The notes below the pieces were generated by a model. That model ran no database searches. It saw nothing but the letters and a program-made list of their open reading frames with translations, and was not told the DNA's origin. 64,000 bases of DNA from Mesorhizobium japonicum MAFF 303099. GTDB lineage: Bacteria; Pseudomonadota; Alphaproteobacteria; Rhizobiales; Rhizobiaceae. Within the stretch, counting starts at the first letter, position 1, and every line of letters starts with the position of its first letter. Both the position numbers and the translations under genes were made by a program. Where the stretch lies: the NCBI RefSeq assembly GCF_000009625.1, contig NC_002678.2:4558001-4622000 (forward strand). The letters run 5' to 3'. This document shows positions 18,578 through 27,038 of this stretch, piece by piece.

Positions 18578-21500
18578 TCACTCGGCGGCAGATGCGAGCG
18601 GCCTGACCCTGGCCATCATCGAGCGCAGCACCGCCGGTTTCAGCGGCTTGTTGATCACCGCAATATCGAGCCCAGCTGCTGCCGCCCGCACCTCGTTGGA
18701 CCGGTCGGCGGTGACCAGCACGGCGGCCAGGTCGTCGCCATGGGTCGCACGCAGTCGCGCGATGATGTCGAGACCGGTTTCGCCGTCGAGATGGTAGTCG
18801 GCAAGCACGATGTCCGGGCGATGTAACGCGGCGTTCTCCAGATCCCGTGAGCCGGATACAGTGTCGACCTTGCATCCCCAGCCTTCGAGCAACAGCCGCA
18901 TGCCCTCGAGGATGCGGGCATCATTGTCGATACAGAGCACATGCAGCCCGGCGAGCGAAGCCACGGCACGCGCGGGAGCCTTGGTTTCGACCTCGCGTCG
19001 CGGCTCCTGCACCGCCGCGACGGGCAGGATGACGGAAAAGCGCGTGCCCTTGCCCGGATTAGAGAAGATGCGGATTTCCAGGCGCAGCACCCGGGCGATG
19101 CGGTCGACGATGGAGAGCCCGAGGCCGAGCCCTTCGGCTTCGCGCGCGCCTTCATCCAGCCGGGTGAATTCATGGAAGACCGTGTTCAGCTTCTCGCCGG
19201 CAATGCCGATGCCGGTATCGATGACCTGGATCTCCGCCAGTTCGCCGCGCCGCCGCACACCGACCAGGATGCGGCCCCTGCGCGTGTACTTGATGGCGTT
19301 GGAAACGAGGTTCTGGATCAGCCGGCGCAGCAGATTGCGGTCGGTCACGACCGTCAGCGAGGACGGCATGATCGTCAGGCCGAGCTTTTTCTCGGCGGCC
19401 ATCGGGCGAAAATCATTGCCGATCTGGCGCAGCAATCCGTCGAGGTTGAAGGCGGTATCGTCCGGCTTCATCGCCCCGGCATCGAGGCGCGAGATGTCGA
19501 GCACGGCGCCGAGGATCGTCTCGACCGATTCCAGCGAGGATTCGATGTTGACCGCCGCCTTGCCGGCCGGCCCCTTGCCGGCCTTCTCGATCAGCGACGA
19601 GCAATAGAGCCGGGCAGCGTTCAGCGGTTGCAGGATGTCGTGGCCGGCTGCGGCGAGGAAGCGCGTCTTGCCGAGATTGGCCTCCTCGGCCAGCATCTGC
19701 GCCTGCGCCAACTCCTCGTTGACCCGGGTCAACTCCTCGTTGACGCTAGTCAACTCGATGGTGCGGGTTTTGACGCGCTGCTCTAGCGATTCATTGGCGC
19801 GCTTTAGCGCCAGATCCTGCTCGACGCGTCCGGAAATGTCGGCATAGGTGGCGACGATGCCGCCATCCGGCATCGGATTGGAGCGCAGCTCCAGGATGCG
19901 GCCGCTGGTCTTCAGTTCCATCTGCCAGGGACTGACGAAGCTGGTCAGCCGGTTGAGCATCGTCACCCGCTGGTCGGCGGGGATGTCGCCGCGCTCGGCG
20001 AGATGGCGCAGGATCTGATCGAGCGAGACGCCGACCTGGCCCATCTCGTCGGGCAGGTCGAACAGCGCCCGGTACTGGCGGTTCCAGCAGATCAGCCGGA
20101 AATCGCGGTCGAAGACGGTGATGCCTTGCTCCATCTGATCGAGCGCGATCTGCAGCAGGTCGCGGTTGTGCTGCAGCGCCTCGGTGGCGTCGTCGAGCAG
20201 GCGGAAGGCATCGCGGGATTCGCGGTCATGGCGCCGGAACAGCAGCGACAGGATCAGCCGCGCCGAGGAGGAGCCGACGGCGCTGGCCAAAAGCTGCTCG
20301 GAGAAGCGGATGACGTCCATGCTCGCCTGCTCCTTGCCGTGCAGCGAGGCGCCGTTGGTCTTCTCGAACGATTGGAAGGAGCGCTCGGTGCGCTCGACGC
20401 CGAGGTAGCGCGCGATCGTGTCCTTGAGGTCGTTGACGGTGATGGCGGTGCGGAAGCGGCGCAGGCTCGGCATCGGACCGGCGTCGCGTGGCACGAAGAT
20501 CGACGCCTGGATGCGCTCCAGCGGCACCGACGCGCGCGACAGCGAGCCAAGCACGAAAAACAGCGTGTTGATCGACAGGCTCCACAACACGCCGTGGTTC
20601 AGCGGTTCGGCCACCGTGCCGAATAGGGCTTGCGGGCGCAGCGCCTCGAAGCCGAAGAGCCCGTGCACGACGATGTCGGTGTCGGGCGCGACAAGCGAGG
20701 GCAGGAGCAGCGTGTAGCTCCAGACGAGGATGCCGGCGACCATGCCGAGTGCGGCACCCCGGCCATTGGCGCCGCGCCAGATCAGCCCGCCGATCAGCGC
20801 CGGCGCGAACTGCGCGATGGCGGCGAAGGACATCAGGCCGATCGACGACAACCGCGCGCTGTTGGTGCTTTCGCGATAGTAGAGGAAGGCGATGAACAAC
20901 AGGATGAAGATCGCCCCGCGCCGCACATTGAGAATGAGCGTCGACCAGTCCTCGTTCTCTGAGGTCGAGGTCTTGAGCAGGCGGCGCACGAACAGCGGAA
21001 TGACGAGGTCGTTGGAGATCATGATCGAGAGCGCCACACTTTCCACGATCACCATGGCGGTAGCCGCCGACAGCCCGCCGATGAAGGCCGCCATGGCGAG
21101 CAAATCGTGGCCGCTGAACAGAGGCAGCGACAGCACGTAGAGATCGCTGCTGGTGCCGGTGCCGACCAGCGACAGGCCGGCAAAGGCGATCGGCAGCACG
21201 AACAGGTTGATGGCCACGAGATAGAGCGGAAACACCCAGGTCGCGGTGCGCAGTTCGGCCTCGCCGCGGTTCTCGACGATGGTGACGTAGAACTGCCGCG
21301 GCAGCATGATGATGGCAAAGCCGCTCAGGCAAGTCAGCACCAGCCAGGTGGCAAGCGAGGTGTTGTAGCCCATCGCTTGGCGCACCTGTGCGTTCTCGGC
21401 CAGCTTTGCGAACATGTCGCCCGGACCGCCGAAGATCAGGAAGGTGACCATCAGGCCGATCGCCAAGAAGGCGGCGAGCTTGACCACGGTTTCGACCGCC

Positions 21501-22087
21501 ACTGCCAGAACCAGCCCGTCCTGATGTTCGGTGGCGTCGGCATGGCGGGTGCCGAACAGCACCGCAAACAAGGCCAGCAGCATAGCGACGACCAGCGAGA
21601 TGTCGCTGACGAACGGATCGAAGGACGGCGGCGATCCCGTATAGTGCTCGACCATCAGGCTGACCGAGCCGGATATCGCCTTCAGCTGCAGCGCGATATA
21701 GGGCACCGCCCCGATCGTGGCGATCAGCGTGGCGATCGCCGCGACGGTGAAGCTTTTGCCGTAGCGCGCGCCGAGGAAGTCGGCGATCGAGGTGATCTTC
21801 TCGGTCTTGGCCAGCCGCACGATGCGGTTGAGCAGCGGAAAGCCGAACACGAACACCAGCACCGGGCCGGTATAGATGCCGAGGAATTCGAGGCCGCGCT
21901 CGGAGGAGAGCCCGACCGAGCCGAAGAAGGTCCACGAGGTGCAGTAGATGGCCAGGCTCAGCGCATAGATGAACGGCCGCGCACGACCGGGCCCGGAGAC
22001 GGCCGAGCGGCGGTCGCCCAGGCTGGCGATGGCGAACAGCAGCGTCACATAGGCGATCGCGATGATGACGATGAACAAGCCTTGCAC
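18578..22087 (-). CDS. Sodium-symporter-fused hybrid sensor kinase/response regulator (CrbS-like)
   Basis: Very large membrane kinase of 1169 residues from the GTG at 22087 (GGAGG eleven bases upstream; the frame is open to a TTG at 22138). Residues to about 490 form a 13-helix SLC5/SSS symporter domain with GRARPFIYALSLAIYCTSWT, ITSIADFLGARYGKSFTVAA and the Na-site-like stretch SGFAIIMLPRQFYVTIVE. A linker of the STAC type and a PAS domain (MEQGITVFDRDFRLICWNRQ) follow. The kinase core has the H box FLAAAGHDILQPLNAARLY, then NLVSNAIKYT, DTGIG and GLGLSI. The C-terminal receiver has Asp in DIVLADYHLDG. Known relatives (CrbS, NahK/ErcS' group) sense acetate-type metabolites and act through a NarL-type regulator, like the one at 12468. 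Confidence 0.92.
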   Translation of the reverse strand: MQGLFIVIIAIAYVTLLFAIASLGDRRSAVSGPGRARPFIYALSLAIYCTSWTFFGSVGLSSERGLEFLGIYTGPVLVFVFGFPLLNRIVRLAKTEKITSIADFLGARYGKSFTVAAIATLIATIGAVPYIALQLKAISGSVSLMVEHYTGSPPSFDPFVSDISLVVAMLLALFAVLFGTRHADATEHQDGLVLAVAVETVVKLAAFLAIGLMVTFLIFGGPGDMFAKLAENAQVRQAMGYNTSLATWLVLTCLSGFAIIMLPRQFYVTIVENRGEAELRTATWVFPLYLVAINLFVLPIAFAGLSLVGTGTSSDLYVLSLPLFSGHDLLAMAAFIGGLSAATAMVIVESVALSIMISNDLVIPLFVRRLLKTSTSENEDWSTLILNVRRGAIFILLFIAFLYYRESTNSARLSSIGLMSFAAIAQFAPALIGGLIWRGANGRGAALGMVAGILVWSYTLLLPSLVAPDTDIVVHGLFGFEALRPQALFGTVAEPLNHGVLWSLSINTLFFVLGSLSRASVPLERIQASIFVPRDAGPMPSLRRFRTAITVNDLKDTIARYLGVERTERSFQSFEKTNGASLHGKEQASMDVIRFSEQLLASAVGSSSARLILSLLFRRHDRESRDAFRLLDDATEALQHNRDLLQIALDQMEQGITVFDRDFRLICWNRQYRALFDLPDEMGQVGVSLDQILRHLAERGDIPADQRVTMLNRLTSFVSPWQMELKTSGRILELRSNPMPDGGIVATYADISGRVEQDLALKRANESLEQRVKTRTIELTSVNEELTRVNEELAQAQMLAEEANLGKTRFLAAAGHDILQPLNAARLYCSSLIEKAGKGPAGKAAVNIESSLESVETILGAVLDISRLDAGAMKPDDTAFNLDGLLRQIGNDFRPMAAEKKLGLTIMPSSLTVVTDRNLLRRLIQNLVSNAIKYTRRGRILVGVRRRGELAEIQVIDTGIGIAGEKLNTVFHEFTRLDEGAREAEGLGLGLSIVDRIARVLRLEIRIFSNPGKGTRFSVILPVAAVQEPRREVETKAPARAVASLAGLHVLCIDNDARILEGMRLLLEGWGCKVDTVSGSRDLENAALHRPDIVLADYHLDGETGLDIIARLRATHGDDLAAVLVTADRSNEVRAAAAGLDIAVINKPLKPAVLRSMMARVRPLASAAE

Positions 22088-22224
22088 GCCTGGAATTTCC
22101 TCCTTTGCCGTCTTTTTATCCGGCTTATCCGAACGCAATCACAGCTTGAGCCCCATGTCCATTGCGGCTTTGGCAGCATGTGCGGTGCAAGATTCAGGAG
22201 GAAGTTCGCATTGCCGTACCGGAA

Positions 22225-22251
22225 GGAGAAAGCGGTTGCTTTCTCCTTTTT
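22225..22251 (+). terminator. Intrinsic terminator between hybrid kinase and mscL
   Basis: Perfect 9-bp stem GGAGAAAGC / GCTTTCTCC with a GGTT loop, followed by five T on the plus strand. No annotated plus-strand gene ends here, so it either ends an unseen small transcript from about 22140 or works as an attenuator in a long mscL leader. Confidence 0.75.
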
Positions 22252-22347
22252 GCCCATGTTGCAACTTCAGGTTTTTGTTATGTTGTCGCCGCATCGATGC
22301 CGCAAGGACGGAACGGCAGCGCGGCGGGTCATGACAAGGAGGGTCGA

Positions 22348-22770
22348 ATGCTGAAAGAATTCCAGGAATTCATTTCCAAGGGTAACGTGATGGACCTTGC
22401 GGTCGGCGTCATCATCGGCGCGGCCTTCGGCAAGATCGTCACTTCGCTGGTCGACGACGTCATCATGCCAATCTTCGGTGCGATTTTCGGCGGTCTGGAT
22501 TTCAATAACTATTACATAGGGCTGTCCTCGGCCGTCAACGCTACCTCCCTCGCTGAGGCCAAGAAACAAGGCGCTGTTTTTGCCTATGGCAGCTTTATCA
22601 CCGCAGTGCTGAACTTCCTCATTCTCGCTTTCATCATCTTCCTGATGGTCAAGGCGGTGAACAATCTGCGCCGGCGGCTTGAGCGCGAGAAGCCGGCTGC
22701 CCCGGCCGCACCACCCCCCGCCGATGTCGCGCTCCTCACCGAAATCCGCGATCTGCTCGCCAAGCGATAA
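22348..22770 (+). CDS. mscL: Large-conductance mechanosensitive channel
   Basis: Pentameric inner-membrane channel opening on membrane tension during osmotic downshock. The protein has 140 residues, normal for the family, from the ATG at 22348 with AAGGAGG seven bases upstream. It shows [20 protein letters not shown] and the pore helix [20 protein letters not shown], then [16 protein letters not shown]. The second helix is [20 protein letters not shown], and a charged C-terminal helix bundle ends [12 protein letters not shown]. Monocistronic, with a terminator 20 bases downstream. Confidence 0.97.
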   Translation: MLKEFQEFISKGNVMDLAVGVIIGAAFGKIVTSLVDDVIMPIFGAIFGGLDFNNYYIGLSSAVNATSLAEAKKQGAVFAYGSFITAVLNFLILAFIIFLMVKAVNNLRRRLEREKPAAPAAPPPADVALLTEIRDLLAKR

Positions 22771-22792
22771 TTCAGCCAGCCATTGCTGGACC

Positions 22793-22822
22793 AAAACCCC
22801 GGTCGTTCGCGGCTGGGGTTTT
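22793..22822 (+). terminator. mscL transcription terminator
   Basis: Inverted AAAACCCC / GGGGTTTT around a 14-base partly paired centre, followed by a T-rich stretch (CTGTTTTC). It lies directly downstream of the mscL stop and could act in both directions. Confidence 0.7.
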
Positions 22823-22852
22823 CTGTTTTCGTATCTGGTAAGAGCGGCAAGC

Positions 22853-22957
22853 CTAGAGCAATTCCAGGAAAAGTGTGAAACGGTTTTCCGTCCGGAATTG
22901 CGTTAAAATAGAGAGTTAGAGCGGTTTGCCGTTTCCGTGAAACGGTGAACTGCTCTA
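22853..22957. repeat. Dispersed ~100-nt intergenic repeat, copy 1
   Basis: Begins CTAGAGCAATTCCAGGAAAA and contains GTGTGAAACGGTTTTCCGTC, GGAATTGCGTTAAAA and AGAGCGGTTTGCCGTTTC, ending in CTGCTCTA. The same modules occur in reverse order and on the other strand at 45026-45127. Two internal inverted repeats make it foldable. It lies in the leader of the aminotransferase gene. Confidence 0.85.
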
Positions 22958-22970
22958 AGGGAAAACGGAT

Positions 22971-24143
22971 TTGTCCATGAGCCTGATCGATAGCTTTCGC
23001 GCCGAAGCCCGTGCCGCACCGGAAAGCGGCATTGTCGCCGTCGTCAACTACGGCCGCCTGCGCGAGGGCCTGATCCCGCTCTGGGCCGGCGAGGGCGACC
23101 TGCCGACACCCGCCTTCATCACCGATGCCGCGTCGAAGGCGCTGGCCGGCGGCGAGACGTTCTACACCTGGCAGAGGGGCATCCCCGACCTCAGGCAGGC
23201 GCTGGCACGCTACTACGCCAGGCACTTTGGTAAGACCTTCCCGGAGGAACAATTCATCGTCACCGGATCCGGCATGCATGCCATCCAGATGTCGCTTACC
23301 GCGCTGGCCGGCGCCGGCGACGAGGTGATCTATCTGTCGCCGGCCTGGCCGAATTTCGACGCCGCCGCCGCCCTCTCAGGAGCCGTTCCGGTGCCGGTCA
23401 CGCTCGATCATTCCGGCAATGGCTGGTCCTGCGACGTCGAGAAGATCGCCGCGGCGATCACGCCGCGCACCAGGGCACTGTTCATCAACACGCCGTCGAA
23501 CCCGACCGGCTGGACCGCCGATCACGAGACCTTGCAAGCGATCCTCGACCTCGCGCGGGCCAAAAACGTCTGGATCATCGCCGACGAGATCTATTCGCTG
23601 TTCCACTATGGCCATGGCCGCGCGCCGTCCTTCCTCGACATCGCGACGGAGGAAGACCGCATCCTGTTCGTCAACTCCTTTTCCAAGAACTGGGCGATGA
23701 CCGGCTGGCGCGTCGGCTGGATCAAGACGCATCCGAGCCTGCAGCAGGTGTTCGAGAACCTGATCCAATATTCGAATTCCGGCGTTGCCCAGTTCATGCA
23801 GCGCGGCGCGGTCGCGGCCCTTGACGAGGGCGATGGGTTCGTCGCCGAGCAGGTGGAGCGGGCGAGAAAAGCGCGCGATCTGGTTTGCGGCATTCTCGGC
23901 GCCACTGGCCGCGCGCGCTTTACCGTGCCGCAGGGCGCCTTCTATCTGTTCTTCACCGTCGACGGTATCACCGATTCCCGTACCGCCGCCTTCGACATCG
24001 TCGACAAGGCCAATGTCGGCCTGGCGCCCGGCACCGCCTTCGGCCCCGGCGGCGAAGCCTTCCTGCGGCTGTGCTTCCACCGCCGCCTCGATCAGCTCGA
24101 AGAAGCGGCGCACCGGCTGGCGAAATGGATGAAGAGCATTTGA
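22971..24143 (+). CDS. PLP-dependent class I/II aminotransferase
   Basis: Fold-type I aminotransferase of 390 residues. PLP-binding features are GSGMHAIQMSLTAL (phosphate loop region), NTPSNPTGW, IIADEIYSLFHYG, and the lysine motif FVNSFSKNWAMTGWRVGW with its internal aldimine Lys. The substrate-binding Arg is in EAFLRLCFHRRLD near the C-terminus. It belongs to the broad aspartate aminotransferase family, and the amino acid cannot be named. The start is the TTG at 22971 (AAGGG nine bases upstream) or the ATG two codons later. It is monocistronic between repeats. Confidence 0.9.
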   Translation: MSMSLIDSFRAEARAAPESGIVAVVNYGRLREGLIPLWAGEGDLPTPAFITDAASKALAGGETFYTWQRGIPDLRQALARYYARHFGKTFPEEQFIVTGSGMHAIQMSLTALAGAGDEVIYLSPAWPNFDAAAALSGAVPVPVTLDHSGNGWSCDVEKIAAAITPRTRALFINTPSNPTGWTADHETLQAILDLARAKNVWIIADEIYSLFHYGHGRAPSFLDIATEEDRILFVNSFSKNWAMTGWRVGWIKTHPSLQQVFENLIQYSNSGVAQFMQRGAVAALDEGDGFVAEQVERARKARDLVCGILGATGRARFTVPQGAFYLFFTVDGITDSRTAAFDIVDKANVGLAPGTAFGPGGEAFLRLCFHRRLDQLEEAAHRLAKWMKSI

Positions 24144-24236
24144 GCCGCCGAAGCCCGATTTGAAAATCGCTCCGGCGAGTCAGCTGGCGTGGGTGTCGAG
24201 AACCGGAGCGCAGCGGACATTCAAGTCCGTGAGCAC

Positions 24237-24284
24237 GCGCATGACCCCGAAGATCGGGTTCGATCTTCGGAAAGGATCATGCGC
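24237..24284. repeat. Intergenic palindrome with nested stems
   Basis: Outer arms GCGCATGA / TCATGCGC enclose a perfect 10-bp stem CCGAAGATCG / CGATCTTCGG with a GGTT loop. The pattern is like the GCATGATC...GATCATGC palindromes scattered in rhizobial genomes. It lies downstream of the aminotransferase gene. Confidence 0.75.
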
Positions 24285-24297
24285 CAAATGGAAATTG

Positions 24298-24340
24298 CTA
24301 CAGCGTCCTTTGCGCGTCCGATGGACGCGCGGCGCTGTAG
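24298..24340. repeat. Intergenic palindromic repeat, copy 2
   Basis: 43-nt palindrome beginning CTACAGCGTCCTTTGCGCGT and ending GCGCGGCGCTGTAG. It is the reverse complement of the 12291-12334 element, with a one-base-shorter and different loop. With the palindrome at 24237-24284 it fills the 249-bp gap between convergent genes. Confidence 0.8.
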
Positions 24341-24392
24341 AAGCGCAGATACTCGCGTCAGATGGCCGCTGGAGTAGAGTTTCAAACGGGCT

Positions 24393-25670
24393 TCAGCCGC
24401 CTGACTTGGGCACCAGCAATGGAACGATCCGATCGCTCTTGGCCACTGCGGGCCGTCCTGCCGCGCCATAGGGGATGCCGAGGGCGTCCCATGTCTCGAC
24501 CAGCGCATCCTGTAGTCCCGCGATCAGCGCATCGGAATGGAACGGCGTCGGCGTGATGCGCAGACGCTCGGTGCCGCGCGGCACGGTCGGGTAGTTGATC
24601 GGCTGGATGTAGATGCCGTGCACGCCAAGCAGGCGGTCGCTGGCCATCTTGCAAAGCTCCGGGTCACCCACCAGCACCGGCACGATATGGGTTGGCGACT
24701 CCATCACCGGCAGGCCGGCCGCCGACAGGATCTGCTTGGTCCGCGCTGCCTGCTGCTGCTGGGCATCGCGCTCGGCCTGCGAGCGCTTGAGATGGCGGAT
24801 CGAGGTGGTCGCCGCGGCGGCAATCGCCGGCGGCAGCGCCGTGGTGAAGATGAAGCCCGGCGCATAGGAGCGCACCGCGTCGATCACCGCGCTGGTGCCG
24901 GTGATGTAGCCGCCCAGCGTGCCGAATGCCTTGGCCAGCGTGCCCTCAATGATGTCGATGCGGTCGGCCAGGCCCTCGCGCTCGGTGATGCCGCCGCCGC
25001 GCGGTCCGTACATGCCGACCGCATGGACCTCGTCGATATAGGTCATGGCGTTGTAGCGCTCGGCGAGTTCGACGATCTCCCGGATCGGCGCGATATCGCC
25101 GTCCATCGAATAGACGCTTTCGAAGACGATCAGCTTGGCGCGTTCGCGCCCGGCCGCCTGCAGCAGGCTTTCCAGATGCGCGACGTCATTGTGCCGGAAG
25201 ATCTTCTTCTCGGCGCCCGAGCGGCGCACGCCTTCGATCATCGAGGCGTGGTTCAGTTCGTCCGAGATGATCAGGCAATTGGGCAACAGCCGGGCGATGG
25301 TCGAGATCGAGGCTTCGTTGGAGACAAAGCCAGAGGTGAAGACCAGGGCCGCGTCCTTGCCGTGCAGGTCGGCAAGCTCATGTTCGAGCTCGACCAGCGG
25401 GTTGGACGTGCCGGAAATGTTGCGAGTGCCGCCGGCGCCCGAGCCCATCTTGCCGGCTGCGTTCTGGAACGCGGCGATGACATCGGGGTGCTGGCCCATG
25501 CCGAGATAGTCGTTGGAGCACCAGACGGTGATTTCCTCGGCGCGGCCGTTGGAGCGCCAGATGGCGCGCGGAAACTTGCCCGCGATGCGCTCGAGGTCGG
25601 CGAAGACACGATAGCGACGCTCCGCGTGGAGCTGGTCGATCGCTTCTTCGAAGAACCGCTGGTAGTTCAT
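24393..25670 (-). CDS. hemA: 5-aminolevulinate synthase
   Basis: Condenses glycine and succinyl-CoA to 5-aminolevulinate, the first step of tetrapyrrole synthesis in alphaproteobacteria. The protein has 425 residues, slightly longer than the usual 403-410 because of a tail. It shows [70 protein letters not shown], and the PLP lysine in [29 protein letters not shown] and [16 protein letters not shown] close the domain. The start [20 protein letters not shown] is typical. It is preceded by a 278-bp region shared with galE that could carry oxygen-responsive control, though I see no clear FixK box. Confidence 0.97.
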   Translation of the reverse strand: MNYQRFFEEAIDQLHAERRYRVFADLERIAGKFPRAIWRSNGRAEEITVWCSNDYLGMGQHPDVIAAFQNAAGKMGSGAGGTRNISGTSNPLVELEHELADLHGKDAALVFTSGFVSNEASISTIARLLPNCLIISDELNHASMIEGVRRSGAEKKIFRHNDVAHLESLLQAAGRERAKLIVFESVYSMDGDIAPIREIVELAERYNAMTYIDEVHAVGMYGPRGGGITEREGLADRIDIIEGTLAKAFGTLGGYITGTSAVIDAVRSYAPGFIFTTALPPAIAAAATTSIRHLKRSQAERDAQQQQAARTKQILSAAGLPVMESPTHIVPVLVGDPELCKMASDRLLGVHGIYIQPINYPTVPRGTERLRITPTPFHSDALIAGLQDALVETWDALGIPYGAAGRPAVAKSDRIVPLLVPKSGG

Positions 25671-25948
25671 GTCGGCTTCCCAATTTTGCGCGGGATCATA
25701 ATCATTGGCCTATTGGTCGTCCACCGGGCCGTTTTGGTCAAAATGCCACGCCCCGCACCTGTTCCTAACGATGGCGGATCGTGGCCTATTCCCATTCCAC
25801 GACACGCACTGTGGATCACTTTTGTTTCAGCACGATGCCACATTTGGTGAACGCCGGTTACCAAGGGTTCTAATGGCCATGCGGCAGGCTTTCCAGTAAG
25901 GCGGTGTTTGAGACAGTTTCCGATAAATCTTGAGATGCGAGGATGCGG

Positions 25949-26944
25949 ATGACGGTTTTGGTGACAGGCGGCGCCGGCTATATCGGCAGCCACATGGTCT
26001 GGGAATTGCTGGATGCGGGTGAGAGAGTGGTCGTGCTCGACCGCCTTTCCACCGGCTTCGAATGGGCGGTGGCGCCGGAGGCAAAGCTGGTCGTTGGCGA
26101 TGTCGCCGACAAGGAATTGGTCGGTTCGATCATCAGGGACAATCATGTCGACGCGATCATCCATTTCGCCGGTTCCATCGTGGTCCCCGAATCGGTCGCC
26201 GACCCGCTCGCCTACTACGAGAACAACACCTCAAAGACCCGCACGTTGATCGAAACCGCGGTGCGCGAGGGTGTGCCGCATTTCATCTTTTCCTCGACCG
26301 CCGCCGTCTATGGCGGCGCTGGGCTGGAGCCGGTGCGCGAGGATGCCCGCCTGGCGCCGGAATCGCCCTATGGCCTGTCCAAGCTGATGAGCGAGTGGAT
26401 GTTGCGCGATGCCGGCCTCGCGCACGACATCCGCTACACGGCGCTGCGCTATTTCAACGTCGCCGGCGCCGACCCGAAGGGCCGCACCGGCCAGTCGACG
26501 CCGGGCGCCACCCATCTCATCAAGGTCGCCTGCGAGACCGCGCTCGGCAAGCGTCCCTTCATGCAGGTGTTCGGTACCGACTATCCGACGCCGGACGGCA
26601 CCTGCATGCGCGACTACATCCATGTCAGCGACCTGGCAGCCGCGCATCGCCTGGCGCTGCAGCGGCTGCGCGCCGGGGGTACGAGCCTCGTCGCCAATTG
26701 CGGCTATAGCCATGGCTATTCGGTGCTTGAGGTGATCGACAGCGTTCGGCGCGCTTTTGGCCGCGATTTCGAGGTGAAGATGGGCGACCGGCGTCCCGGC
26801 GATGCGGCAGCGGTGGTCGCCAATTCGGACCTTGCCCGGGCGGAACTCGGTTGGACGCCGCAGCGCGACGATCTCGACCAGATCGTTGCCGACGCACTCG
26901 CCTGGGAACGCATCCTGACCAGCAAGAACTCCGCCCGCGGCTGA
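25949..26944 (+). CDS. galE: UDP-glucose 4-epimerase
   Basis: Short-chain dehydrogenase-type enzyme interconverting UDP-glucose and UDP-galactose for surface polysaccharides. The NAD-binding motif is TVLVTGGAGYIGSHMVWELL. FAGSIVVPESVADPLAYYENN, FSSTAAVYG and the catalytic Tyr-x-x-x-Lys in ESPYGLSKLMSEWML follow, then RYFNVAGADPKGRTGQSTPG. The protein has 331 residues. I prefer the ATG at 25949 (GAGG six bases upstream) over the one at 25943. It stands alone, divergent from hemA. Confidence 0.95.
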   Translation: MTVLVTGGAGYIGSHMVWELLDAGERVVVLDRLSTGFEWAVAPEAKLVVGDVADKELVGSIIRDNHVDAIIHFAGSIVVPESVADPLAYYENNTSKTRTLIETAVREGVPHFIFSSTAAVYGGAGLEPVREDARLAPESPYGLSKLMSEWMLRDAGLAHDIRYTALRYFNVAGADPKGRTGQSTPGATHLIKVACETALGKRPFMQVFGTDYPTPDGTCMRDYIHVSDLAAAHRLALQRLRAGGTSLVANCGYSHGYSVLEVIDSVRRAFGRDFEVKMGDRRPGDAAAVVANSDLARAELGWTPQRDDLDQIVADALAWERILTSKNSARG

Positions 26945-27038
26945 GCCAAGCCCCGAGGGCTCGCAAGGCACGCGCCGACGCGCTATGGAAGGCATTCGCG
27001 GCAGGGCGCTGCGCCGCGAAGAGCTTTTGGGGGATGGC

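Noticed and set aside
20226..21935. 569-residue alternative frame within the hybrid kinase gene
   Set aside because: Same strand, other frame, inside the SSS domain; composition is Arg/Ala-rich and no start signal is present.
25671..25948. FixK/FNR-type box in the hemA-galE gap
   Set aside because: TTTTGGTCAAAA near 25733-25744 is palindromic-looking but lacks the TTGAT-N4-ATCAA consensus, so no oxygen-responsive site is claimed.
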